Positions 11,753-21,487 of a DNA stretch of 64,000 nucleotides are shown here, piece by piece (position 1 is the stretch's first letter; each line of letters begins with the position of its first letter). The notes under the pieces were generated by a model. The model made no database searches, had not been told where the DNA came from, and saw only the letters and a program-made list of their open reading frames with translations. This DNA comes from Toxoplasma gondii ME49 (Eukaryota; Apicomplexa; Conoidasida; Eucoccidiorida; Sarcocystidae), in the NCBI RefSeq assembly GCF_000006565.2, contig NC_031472.1:186001-250000 (forward strand), in the 5' to 3' direction. The position numbers and the translations under genes are program-made.

Positions 11753-11977
11753 ATATATATATATATATACATTTAGGGTTTAGGGTTTATACCTATATAT
11801 ATATATATATGTATATATGTATATATGTATATATGTATATATGTATATATATATATATATATGTGTAGAAATACGTGAAGCGACATGTGTGTATGTGCGC
11901 ATGCAGACGTACCACTCTGTAAAGCTACATCCAGAGGGGTCCATATGCACGTAATGTATATATAAATATATATGCAC

Positions 11978-12015
<38 letters not shown>

Positions 12016-12813
12016 ATGTATATATATGCATATATGCATAGATGCGTATCTGTGTATATGTATATCTACGTTACCTTCTGCAGCTTCTTTCAGGTGCTTG
12101 GTTGCGACGCGGAGACTTTGGAGCAGGCGCTGGTGCATGAATTGTCGATGTTGTTTTTCGGAGTGAGAGGCGGCGGCAGCTGCATGCATGGCAATATGGC
12201 TTAGCCGCCTGTGGGCGCCCTCGGCGGCGGCGCGCGCAGCATGGAGGTGTTCCTTCAGCTCCGTTTGCCGTCTCAAGAGAAGCAGCGAAGAGGAGACTGC
12301 AGAGGAGAGAGACGCGGCAGATGGAGAAGAGACGGAAGAAGCAGCAGACGAAGAAGATGGCGGAGTCGACGAGACTGGGGAGGAGTCGCGGGAGGAAGGC
12401 CGGCCGGACGCGGAGAGGTAGCCAGCGTCTCCTCGCCAGGACGTCTCGTCTTTCCGCGAGAGGCGGGAGCCTTGCAGGGCAGTTTCGGATGCAGAGGAGA
12501 CGTCAGAAAGCTGCTTCGTCTCGCCTCGGTGACGCAGCTCCTGTTCCTCCCCTTCGCGCGGACGCCCGTCGTTCGCTGCCGCCTCCAGACGGCTGTCGCC
12601 GGTGGCAGAGGAGACGGACAGGGAGTTGATCTCCGCTTTAAGACGACGAATCGAGGACGAGAAGCGCCGCAGCTGCTGCAGCAAATCCTGCACCATTCGA
12701 CAGTCTTCCAGGTACGCCGCGTCGGCTGCGGCGGCAGGCGCCGCATGCAGAGGGAGGAGCGCCACCGCCTGGGGAGAGGCAGAAGGCAGCGACGCCTGGA
12801 ATGCAAAAGACAT
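8076..12813 (-). CDS. Syntaxin-type t-SNARE (probable Qa-SNARE)
   Basis: Exons with matching phases: exon 1 12075-12813 (start ATG at 12813, [10 protein letters not shown]); a second starting at 11515; then 9803-9900, 9219-9278, 8477-8558 and 8076-8145. The last four give a SNARE motif: [20 protein letters not shown], then [20 protein letters not shown] (a central Gln in the zero-layer position), then [20 protein letters not shown], followed directly by a hydrophobic anchor with six consecutive Val, and a stop one residue after it. Length, order and tail anchor match syntaxins. Exon 1 encodes a helical, coiled-coil-like amino domain split by a Ser-rich insert. The middle (about 10750-11515) is GC-rich and open in more than one frame, so it is not fully resolved. 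The product should sit in an endomembrane compartment and drive vesicle fusion. Which compartment cannot be told from the sequence. Confidence 0.85.
9120..9545. repeat. TA microsatellites flanking a 60-base SNARE exon
   Basis: (TA)n tracts at about 9140-9182 and 9475-9537 lie in the introns on either side of the 60-base exon at 9219-9278. They make this short exon stand out as an island of balanced sequence. Confidence 0.8.
9600..9810 (-). repeat. Degenerate tandem copies of an exon end plus 5' splice site
   Basis: On the minus strand the end of the SNARE exon reads ATCCAAG followed by the donor GTAAAT (boundary 9803/9802). Similar AT(T)CAAG-GT(A/C)A junctions recur at 9758/9757, 9711/9710 and 9632/9631, each inside related AAAATTCAAGAAAAA-like sequence. 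Spacings are about 45, 47 and 79 bases. The copy at 9711 has GTAAGA, a better donor by consensus than the one assigned. Confidence 0.6.
10120..10290. other. AT-rich intronic insert resembling organellar small-subunit rRNA
   Basis: This AT-rich block inside a syntaxin intron contains GAAGTCGAAACAAGGTAG at 10203-10220. That is one change away from the near-universal 3'-end motif of small-subunit rRNA (AAGTCGTAACAAGGTA). Nuclear copies of fragmented mitochondrial rRNA and protein genes are abundant in Toxoplasma and relatives, so a nuclear mitochondrial-DNA fragment is the favoured reading. Exact ends are not visible. Confidence 0.5.
11664..12062. repeat. TA microsatellite array in syntaxin intron 1
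   Basis: Long (TA)n and TATG-interrupted tracts (about 11671-11693, 11716-11770, 11792-11864 and 11957-12062) fill the intron between exon 1 (ending at 12075) and the exon starting at 11515. Two identical telomere-like blocks are embedded in it. Confidence 0.85.
11696..11789 (+). repeat. Two interstitial telomeric (TTTAGGG) blocks
   Basis: TTTAGGGTTTAGGGTTTA occurs at 11696-11713 and again at 11772-11789. Both are flanked by ATACA on the left and TAC on the right, and a (TA)n tract separates them. TTTAGGG is the telomere unit of Toxoplasma and many other apicomplexans. The blocks are short, identical and internal to a gene, so they are not a chromosome end. Confidence 0.85.
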
Positions 12814-14160
12814 CGCGAAAAAAAACGCCAGAGGTACGAGCAACAAGAGGGGAGAGGACGAAGCGCGTAGAGCGGGGAGAGGAGGGTGCAGAAAGAAAAG
12901 CAAGGGAAGCAAAGAAGAGAGAAAGAAGACAGAGAACAACGAACGGAGGCTGGAGAGTCGTCAGGACAGGAGTCGCGTGAGCGTCTGAAAAAGACTTGGA
13001 CGTTTCGAACAGATAAATGGACCTCTCACAGAGAGAGGGCCGAGGATCGAGGCCGGAGCTACAGCCGAGCGACGGGAAGAGAAGGAAGAACAGAGACCTT
13101 AGAAGGAGAGAAAATGTCTCGACCCTGAGAGGACGCGAGGCGAGACAGGACAGATGATTAGAGTCGAGAGCGGTCCGGCGGAGTGGACGGAGAAAAAACC
13201 GGAAAGGAACCTGGCGCTGGACGGCGCGAGCGGACCTGAAATGAAGGCTGGAAGGGCAGCAAGACGAAGACGATCGCAGCAGGTGCAGAGTCGCTGAAAA
13301 AAGCTGAGGAAGACTCGAGAAACGAAGCAACGAACCGACAGGGAGGCAAACTCGAGGAGAGGAGGCGACTTGAAGGAGGAACAGGGAACGAGACAGAAGA
13401 GGAAAGGAGACGCAGAGGAAAGAGAAAGAATAACGCAGCAAGAGAGAGAAGAGAAATCGAGAAGAAGCGACGGCTGCGATGGCGCTTTTGACCGAGGACG
13501 AAAGGAAAGGAGACAGAGAAGCCCAGCCTGCCTCAGCGACAAACAGATGAGAAGGACGCGGGTGAACCTGCCACTGCACAGGACGCGAGAAGGATAGCCG
13601 GAGCTGCTATGAGTCTCCCTTTCTCACGGGAGGCTTCTACTCCGAAAACGAAGTTCCTTTTTTCCTCTTTTTGCGTCCAGTTCAACGACCGCGCTGTGAA
13701 GAAGTCAGGAGCGCATGGAGAGCGTCGGCAAAACTGCACACCTGCGACCTTTCGCAGACGTCGAGAGAAGGCCCACTGGAGTGCAGCGTCTCCTTGGAAA
13801 GTTGAGGGTAAACTGGAAGTCTGTCTCTGTTGTGAAGAGAAAAATGAACTGCTTTCTTTCTGAAGGAAGGCAGAAGGCAGGCGAAAGCGTTTTTCCTCCT
13901 CCCTTCAGGTCGACCGACAACGACCTTCTCCCCCGTCGTCCGATAGGGGAACATCGCTTTCGCCTCTCGTATTTTCTTCATGATTTTCTGGTGCATCTTG
14001 TTTCCGGTGCGTCTTCTCCTTGTTTTCTTTGCCTTTCATCTCTTTCCCATCCTTCTCCCTCTCTGTCTCCTGCCTTCTCTTTGGTCTCTCTCCGCTCTTC
14101 GCTCGCGTTTTCTCCCGACCCGTCCTCTCCCCCTGTCGAAGTCTACACTGTTAAAGAACG
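12814..14160. promoter_or_regulatory. Divergent promoter region: syntaxin and mitochondrial-like gene
   Basis: About 1.35 kb between the start codons of two genes pointing away from each other. It is purine-rich on the plus strand in its left two-thirds and pyrimidine-rich just before 14161, as expected for 5' untranslated leaders. No single control element stands out, and the open frames inside are low-complexity. Confidence 0.5.
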
Positions 14161-16783
14161 ATGCCTCGTCCACTCGCCAGTCGTCGCCTCTCGGCGCTCC
14201 GCGCATGCAGACGCACCAGTCTCGCCTCTGTTTCATCTGCTGGTCGCTACTCCTCTCTTCCGTCGGCTCCCCTGTCTTTGTGCTTTCCCGATGCTCCCTC
14301 GGTCTGTCGTCCTTTTTCTGTTTGCCGCTCCCATTTGTATGCTCCCTTTTCTCCGGAGTCCTTTGATTCCTCACAACGGTCCTCTGCACAGACTTATCGC
14401 CACAGGCGCTTCATTTCCTCTCTCGCCGCTGTCTCCACAGTTAGATCCCCTACTTCAACTGGAAACAATCCTGCCTCCCCTTCTTCCCCCGTTTCCTCCT
14501 CTTCGTCTTCATCTGTTCTTTTCTCTTCTTCCTGCGTTCTTCCTGCTTTTTCTGCTTCCTCTGTTTCTGCCTCTTCTGCTTCTTCCTCCGTTCCCTTCTC
14601 TGCTTCCTGCGTTCTTCCTGCTTTTTCTTGTTTCCATTCGATTCGGGAGAGGAGAGGTGACGGACGAGAAGGTTGCCTCCGCCTCGGAAGCGCGCCCCCG
14701 CTCGTCGCTCTTCGGCGACTCGGCTGTGAGAAGACCAGTGAGCTTCCTGCTCTGCCGAAGACGCGCGCGCGCTTCTTCTCCGTCAACGCGGGAGAAGCTC
14801 CAGAGCGAGGCGAAGGCAAGGACGCAGCAGAAAACACTGGAGAGCGCGCGGAGACGCAGAAGTTCCGGGAGGAGAAGGACTCCCCGGAAAAGGCTGGGAA
14901 GGAGACAGAGGGCGACTCTGCAGAAACCACAGCGTCTCGCGCTGAATCCCCGACGGAGGCCAAGGACGCGAGAGGCGGTGGGGGAGCGAAGGATGGCGCA
15001 GAGGATCAGCCGGCATCCGTCGCAGGCCTGTCTTCTCCACCATCGCTCTCCGAGGAAAGCGAGGCGGCAACGACGCCTGCACCTCCCGCCGCGTCCCTTC
15101 CTCCTCAGTGGTGGGATTGCCCTGAGGCGCTCGTCGAGTTTCTCCTTCCGCCGCCAGTGGAAAACTTCTTCAGCGTCGACGGCGCAGACCTGGACCGGGG
15201 GCGCGTCGAGGCGGTGATCCGCCGGGTGTACACACACTCGAAGGCGGACCTGGCGGCGCCTGCAGAGCCTTCTGCTTGGAGTTCAGACACCGCGTCAGCG
15301 ACTGGCGACGCGCCGGCGCCTTGGTTGCAGTACCCTGAGCCGAACGCGCTGTGGCCGAATCCGCTGCTGCACAATCACCGTCTGAAGCCGTTTTTGCATC
15401 CAGCGCGCCGAGAGCAGGGTTCTGGTGAGGCGGCGGAGAGCGAGAGGAAACGCCTCTCTGGGGAGGAGGCCGATGCCGCTGCCCTGGAGGCGAAGCAACT
15501 CCGCATGAACAAGCACAGACTGGAGCATCTCTGGAAGTTTGCGCGAAGCTACGGGATGTCCTGGGATGCGTTGGACGAGGTTTACATTCGCTTCGTGCAA
15601 CTCAAGCGCAGCCGCGAGGCCCAGTGGGAGGCGAAGCGAGGCGAGATTCTTCAGTACGCCGCCGTTGTGGCAGCGAGAGAAGTTCGAGAGAAACGAAAGA
15701 AGGAAATTGAGGAGGCGGGAATGGACTTGGCATCTGTGCAGCCTGAGCACCGCGAACAGATGCTGCTGCCTCGCAGCCTGTACAGAAAGCAGACGCGACG
15801 GTGAGAGGGGAGGGGAGGAGACTGCGAAGGCGGAACTGAGGAAGCGGGTATGGGGGTGTGAGTGGAGAAACGAAAAGAAGGCAAAGGAAACGAGAGGATG
15901 CGACGACGTCGAAGAAGTGACGCGCGCAGACAACAACTCAGCGGACGACACAGAATAGCGTCGAGTGAATGACGAGAACGCGACAAAGTGAAAGAAGAAG
16001 CAGAAAGAAGGAGACAAGGAAAGACGGTGGGAATTCGTTGGGTGTGTGCAACAGGTGATGCCGGGGTCAAGCGATGTTTGTCGTGATGCTTATCAACGAT
16101 TCCCGGTTCCTCTTCTCGCGCAGACGATCAAAGAGAATCGCATTTATAGACATGTTCCTATAAATATATAGAGATATATATAGAGGTAGATAAATCCATT
16201 TGTATACGTGAGTAAGACGTTCTTTGATTCCTTCTTCGTTGTCAGATTTCTTTTTTTTCGATGTGCACAGGGAAGCCTGCGACGCCACGACCGCTCACTG
16301 CATGCCGTCTCCCTCGTTTCTTTTTTTCCCTATTTTTTACTCATTTTCGCTTCTTTTCCTCTATTCTTTTCTTTGCTCAGATTGTTTTTCGAGTGGCGGC
16401 GGAGCTACTTGGCGCCATGGCGCCCGGGGGGCCTTCAGAAGCTGATGAAGGCGGTCGTGACGATGCGGATGCTCCAGCGAGAGACGAGAGAACGTTTTCT
16501 GTTCCTCGACGAAGAACGAAGCAAACGTCGCGAGGAACGGGAGGAAGAGCAGGCGCGTCTTGAGGAGGAGCTTGTGACGCTTCTTCAGCGCCAGGCGAAG
16601 AACGGCGTAGCCAACCTGGATCTGGAGAAGTCGGAGGGAGCGGCAGCGACGAAGGACAGAACGAGTTTCGACATCTGGGAGTTCGACGGAGTGGGCGCGA
16701 AGCAGACAGGCGCACCCGACAGCGAAGAAGAAGAAGAGGAACTGGAGGGAGATGAGGAACTGGGAGAAGAAGCACGAGGATAA
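14161..16783 (+). CDS. Probable mitochondrial protein of unknown function, 680 residues
   Basis: Exon 1 (14161-15800) ends at a GTGAGA donor in phase 2. Exon 2 (16381-16783) follows a TTTGCTCAG acceptor and completes an Arg codon. The sum is exactly 681 codons. The amino end (MPRPLASRRLSALRACRRTS) is rich in Arg, Ser, Ala and Leu and lacks acidic residues, as in mitochondrial presequences. A disordered Ser- then Glu-rich region follows to about residue 300. The carboxyl half looks structured: WWDCPEALVEFLLPPPVENF, HRLEHLWKFARSYGMSWDAL, a long basic helix, and after the junction WRRSYLAPWRPGGLQ and another coiled-coil helix, ending in an acidic tail. A basic helical protein with a presequence could be a mitoribosomal or other organellar RNA-associated component. 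I do not recognise the family. Confidence 0.75.
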
Positions 16784-18254
16784 AAAGGTGGAGCGTCGTC
16801 GGTGATTTGAGTCTCTCGCGAGAAGAAGAATGAGGACTGGAGACAGAGAAAAACGATGAGAGAGGAACAGCCAGAGAGGACGACGCAGAGAACGTGAGGA
16901 TGAAGGAATCAAAAAGACGAAGCGATAGAGGGGAGAACAGTCGGAGGAAAGACGGAAGGAAGAGAGACGCTGCGAGCAGCGGTGACAACGTTGTGACCAA
17001 CGCGGAAGAAGTCGGAGAAACGCAGATCAAAAGGAGGAGGGAGGTCAAGTACGGAGAGAAGTCGTTTTCAGCGAAGAAGCAGACGCCACGGTGGCAGCAA
17101 GAAGAAAAAAGAGAAAGACGCGGGAGAGACAAGTCAGTTGATCCATGCTCTAAACGCGATGTCGAGCCGAACAGACCTGGACGAGGACCGAGGCCAAGGC
17201 AGATAAAGAAGAAAGGATGGCCGAACAGCCACAGATGACGATGGAGAAGAGTTGGAAAGAAAACGAGAGGGAGATAAAGACAACGAGAAAAGGCGGTTGA
17301 GGTATCGAGGCAGCGACAAACGGAGAAAAGAAACAAGAATTTCGTTGCCTATGATAAAGAATAAGAGAGAGCAACTGCCATTAGCTCGCAGTGTCAAACG
17401 CCTGCTGGTCTTGTGTTTCGTTTCATTTCTTTCCTCGAGCTCTGCCTCTTCTCTCTGTATTACTTCCTAATGCGATCCTGCATCTTGTCAAGATCCTTGT
17501 TTTTGCACTTTGTCCTTCTGGGGTCTCCCTTCCTCGGTTCCTGTTTTCCACCTTGTTGTTTCTTCTCCCTTTGCCTCTTCATTATATTTTGTTTTCCATT
17601 CTTTTTTCGGACTTTTAGACTCCAACTCCTCTGCATTTCCCCTTGTGAGGCTTGCCTGCATTTTCCTCCGTTTTTCCTTTGGGCCTTCCTACGCCCGGCA
17701 GGGACCTTCCTTGGCGGAGGCCAGCCAGCGCCGCGCTACTCACAGGCGCGTCCATTTTTGTTGGAACGAGCTTTCCGGCGAAAAGAGTCTCCCCGAACTG
17801 CAGGAACGCGTCGCTCGCGTGTGTCTGTGAGAGCCTGGTGCGCCCCAAATTGTTGGAAATTTGAAACTCCGTTTTGTTTTATTCTTATTTCGTTTAGGGG
17901 AGAAATACGGATATTTTAAAATACTCTAGATGTATAAATTCCAATTCTTAATTTTACAGCTGAATGCAGAGCAACCCTCCTCCAGTCGACAGGTTGCGCT
18001 GTCGGGACTCGCTTCTTCTATCTCCTCTCTCTTCTCTCCCTCTCTGCATCTTCTCTCTTTCTTTGTTGTCACCTTTCCTTTCCTCTCTCTATGCGCATGC
18101 ATGAATTGCATGCGCGTTCTGCTTCCTCTCCTGTCGACGCACGGGCCAAAAAACAGGAGAATACCGCCACCTGCATGCACAGAGAGGGACGCCTAAACGA
18201 GACCCGCGCGTCTATATATATGTATATGTACTTATATATATATATATACGTACT

Positions 18255-18297
<43 letters not shown>

Positions 18298-18776
18298 GCA
18301 TCGTCATGATCAGGCTATGTCGGTCCATCGGGATGGAGAAAGCGGTGTCGCCATGTCTAGGTGTACCCGAAGACAGGCGTCTGCGGACGTAGAGACTCGT
18401 CTGAGCGTTCTTCGTTTGTGTCTCTCGGTGCATGCAAATATGCCTTTAGTCGTGTGGAGCACATAAAACATGGAAGAAAACGAAGAACTGCATTTTCCAC
18501 GAAGAAGCTGGCCCTGCGTCGTGGTATCTTTTGCTGCGATTAGTCTCATTCCAGCGCGAGGCTTTAGTCACTGTCCTCAGACGAAACGAGAAAAACGAAA
18601 GAGAAGTCACACGACCTTCACAGTCGGATTTTCCGCCCCTCGGCGCCTCTCCACACCTCCTCTTACATCCGACGAAAACGACCTCGGGAGGCGGAGAGAC
18701 ATTTGCTTTTCAGTGCATGCAGAGCAGACTTTTTTTTTTCCTCTTCCAGCCAGCATTTGCATGTCAGCTTTGTGAA
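16784..18776. other. Intergenic stretch between convergent genes
   Basis: This holds the 3' flanks of two convergent genes. It is purine-rich on the plus strand to about 17380 and pyrimidine-rich from 17400 to 17640. An AT-rich block at about 17845-17965 differs from its surroundings and could be another organelle-derived fragment, though no motif confirms it. A TA microsatellite spans about 18210-18300. No gene is supported. Confidence 0.5.
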
Positions 18777-21335
18777 CTACAGCACCCGTCGCGCGTCGCG
18801 CAGACTGGCCAAGAGCGCCTCTGCGGCCTTTTGTTTTTCGCGTTCTTCTTCTCGCTCTCGGGGGCTCATGGTTTGAGCTTGACGACATCTGGTAAACGAT
18901 ACGGAAGCATTTTTTTTGTAGACGTCCATCGTTTTCAGAAGCCACCTGAAGCGAGCCACCAGCTTCCTTCCACTCGCAATGTCCTTCTCGGTGCGATGCG
19001 ACAGAGCCTCAGTCCGGTGACCTGAAGACGCAACTCGAGCCGCCCCCGCCTGCTCTCTCCCCATCCCCGAATCTTCTTCTTCGCTGTGCTCTCGACTTCC
19101 TTCGTCTCGACGGTCTTGACCTTTTTCAGTGGCAGGTCTGCTCCGGATCTGTTCTCTACAGGTCGCGGCCTCTGTCTCTGTCTCCTTTGGCGTCTCCGTT
19201 TCGCCGCCGAGCGCGAGCGCCTCTGGGGCGAGGGCCCAGTGCTGAAGGAGACAGGCGACGGTCGCGTCGGAGACACCGAGGCCGGCGCGGAGGCGCTGGA
19301 AGCCGCGGCGCTCCCGAAAGGCCGCTTGGAGCCGAGGCGGCGGCTCCGCTCGCATGCGCCTCGGGAGATCGAGTGCATGCACGGGGAGGTCCGGAAACGA
19401 GGCGAAGGGGGCAAGCAGCAGGTCGCCCTGTCTCTCCCACTGCATGCGCTGTACAGACGCCAGGAGGTGCGTCCAAGGCTGCGCCGCGAGGGCGCGGGCG
19501 AGGGCCTTCTCCTCCTCGAGGAGCGGCGACAGCGACCGACAAGAGAGCAAGTGAGGACTGAAGCAGAGTGGCGAGAAGGCCGCGCAAGAAGCGACAGGCC
19601 GTGGAAGAGCAGACACACGACGCGCCGGAGATCCAGAAGAAGGACCAGAGAACGAAGAAGACGAACGAGAAGAAGAGGCAGAGGAGAAAGAAGAAGAATC
19701 AGTAACCGTGTGGGGACGAGGAAGAATAAGAGCCTCGTGTTGAAGAAACAGCTCGAGAGCGACGGCGTCAACAATGCCAAGCGGCAAGAGAGAAAAAGTA
19801 ACCAATTCTCCCTCGGCTCTCTCGGTACGTCTTCGCTGTCGCGCTAAGAGACTCAGGAGCGTCTGCATGACTCTCAGAGTCTCCGCCAAGCCGCCCAGCC
19901 GTTCCGCTCCCGCCGTTCCGGAAACCGACATTCGCTTCACGGTGTCGTCGGTGCCTCCTCCATCGTCTTCTTCTCTTCTTCCTTCTCGCGCGCCTGGTCC
20001 TCCCGCCGTCCGCGCAGCGCCACCGCGTCCGCCGGGAGACCCCAGGGCAGCTTGCCTCCGCGTCGTCGCTGGAGACGCCTGCGAGATGCCTGGGGGGCTG
20101 GCCGCGGCGAGAAGAGCCTTGAAGCTGCTGCATGCGCACGCAGGGAGAGGCGAGAAGAGGGGATTTGGCAAGGCAGAGACGCCCGAGAGGAAGTCGCGAC
20201 TGCGGGAAGAGTCACGCAACGAGAACTGCGACGCCGAAGAAGCAAGAGAAAAAGGTGAAGATGAGGAGGACGAGGACGAAGCATGGTTGCATTTCATGGA
20301 AGCGAACGACTGAACAGTGTGACGTGAGCCATCCCGACGTCGTTCGCGGGTGCTGGTGAAGCAGTCCTCTCCAGGATGTTCTCCGTCCTCAGCTGACGAA
20401 TCCACGGAGAAAGCTTCCTCGCCACTCGACATGAGATATGACGCTTCGTCGTCGGGACCTGTCTCTGCTTTTCCAGTCTGCTGAAACACCCCAAGAGGCA
20501 GACGTTCGGCTTCGCGGTCGAGCTCCGCGAGGCTCAGCTGCCATCTGAAGCCCAAGAGATCTCTTAGTTTCCTTTCCTCGTCTCCGAGAAAGGCGAAGAA
20601 TTTCGTGTAAGAGAATTTCTTTCTTCTGTCCCTGACGCTCTTCGACTCGTCGCGCTCAACCTTCCCTTCGCTCTCTATCCCCGTTCGGCCTCGTCCCTCC
20701 TCATATGGGGCTCTGACAGTGTCTCCTTCGCCCCCCAGCGCCTCGTTGCTCTTATTCTTTGTCTTGTCCGTTTGTGCTCCGTCCTCCATCTCGCTCTCCA
20801 TATCTACCGAGTCGCCTGCGTCCCCCTCTCTGCCTCTTTCTCCGTCTTTTTCTTCTACATTTTCTCCTTCTTTTTCTTTTTCACCTTCGTTTTCCTTTTC
20901 TTCTTCTTTTTCTCCAAGCTCTCGGAGTGCCATCTGAGTGAGAAGGAGAAGCAGCCGCACGCGACCCTCCGCCTCATGCAGGGTGACAGCTCCATCTTCG
21001 GAGGCGCCTTTCGCCTCTCTCTTCTGTTTTTCTTCTCCCTGGTCTCGCTCCATTTCCTTCGCGTTGTCTGGCTCGCCTTGCGCCTCCGATCGCGGCGCCT
21101 GCGTCTCCTCGAAGAAGTCCTCGGAGGCGAAGAGCGGGAGACGAGACACCACGCGCGACAGAGAGAGAGGCGCAGAATGGCGACGCGCGTCCGCGACAGG
21201 CGCGACGTCTGAAGAAGAGTCGAGCAGCAAGGAACCAGGCAGGCGGGCCATGCAGAAGAGAGCCGAGATCACCGGAGCAGGAGGCAGAAGATACAAAAGA
21301 AGACGGCGCAGCGAAAACGCACAAGGCAGGAACAT
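18777..21335 (-). CDS. Unrecognised protein, about 850 residues, single exon
   Basis: One long frame ends at 18777. The first ATG in frame is at 21335; a second at 21251 (MARLPGSLLLDSSSDV) would also serve. Starting at 21335, the first 30 residues are hydrophobic and basic (MFLPCAFSLRRLLLYLLPPA) and could be a signal or organellar presequence. The rest alternates acidic low-complexity stretches (Glu/Lys runs, Ser runs) with short structured-looking segments such as KFSYTKFFAFLGDEERKLRD, and a carboxyl region with LGVSDATVACLLQHWALAPE and RKLVARFRWLLKTMDVYKKN. The start lies about 150 bases downstream of the stop of the next gene on the same strand, which is tight for this genome. No domain is recognised. 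Confidence 0.65.
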   Translation of the reverse strand: MFLPCAFSLRRLLLYLLPPAPVISALFCMARLPGSLLLDSSSDVAPVADARRHSAPLSLSRVVSRLPLFASEDFFEETQAPRSEAQGEPDNAKEMERDQGEEKQKREAKGASEDGAVTLHEAEGRVRLLLLLTQMALRELGEKEEEKENEGEKEKEGENVEEKDGERGREGDAGDSVDMESEMEDGAQTDKTKNKSNEALGGEGDTVRAPYEEGRGRTGIESEGKVERDESKSVRDRRKKFSYTKFFAFLGDEERKLRDLLGFRWQLSLAELDREAERLPLGVFQQTGKAETGPDDEASYLMSSGEEAFSVDSSAEDGEHPGEDCFTSTRERRRDGSRHTVQSFASMKCNHASSSSSSSSPFSLASSASQFSLRDSSRSRDFLSGVSALPNPLFSPLPACACSSFKALLAAASPPGISQASPATTRRQAALGSPGGRGGAARTAGGPGAREGRREEDDGGGTDDTVKRMSVSGTAGAERLGGLAETLRVMQTLLSLLARQRRRTERAEGELVTFSLLPLGIVDAVALELFLQHEALILPRPHTVTDSSSFSSASSSRSSSSFSGPSSGSPARRVSALPRPVASCAAFSPLCFSPHLLSCRSLSPLLEEEKALARALAAQPWTHLLASVQRMQWERQGDLLLAPFASFPDLPVHALDLPRRMRAEPPPRLQAAFRERRGFQRLRAGLGVSDATVACLLQHWALAPEALALGGETETPKETETEAATCREQIRSRPATEKGQDRRDEGSREHSEEEDSGMGREQAGAARVASSGHRTEALSHRTEKDIASGRKLVARFRWLLKTMDVYKKNASVSFTRCRQAQTMSPREREEEREKQKAAEALLASLRDARRVL

Positions 21336-21487
21336 CAAGAAGCGGACAGACGAATCCGAGGAAGCAGGCGAAGAAGCTGCAGGACGTACGAACTTCACTC
21401 TGGATACGTTTTAATGTTAGCTTACAAGATGTCACCAGAACGAAGATCACTTCCCAGGTAGTTCCGTCCGTCGAGTCACAAGCGGTT

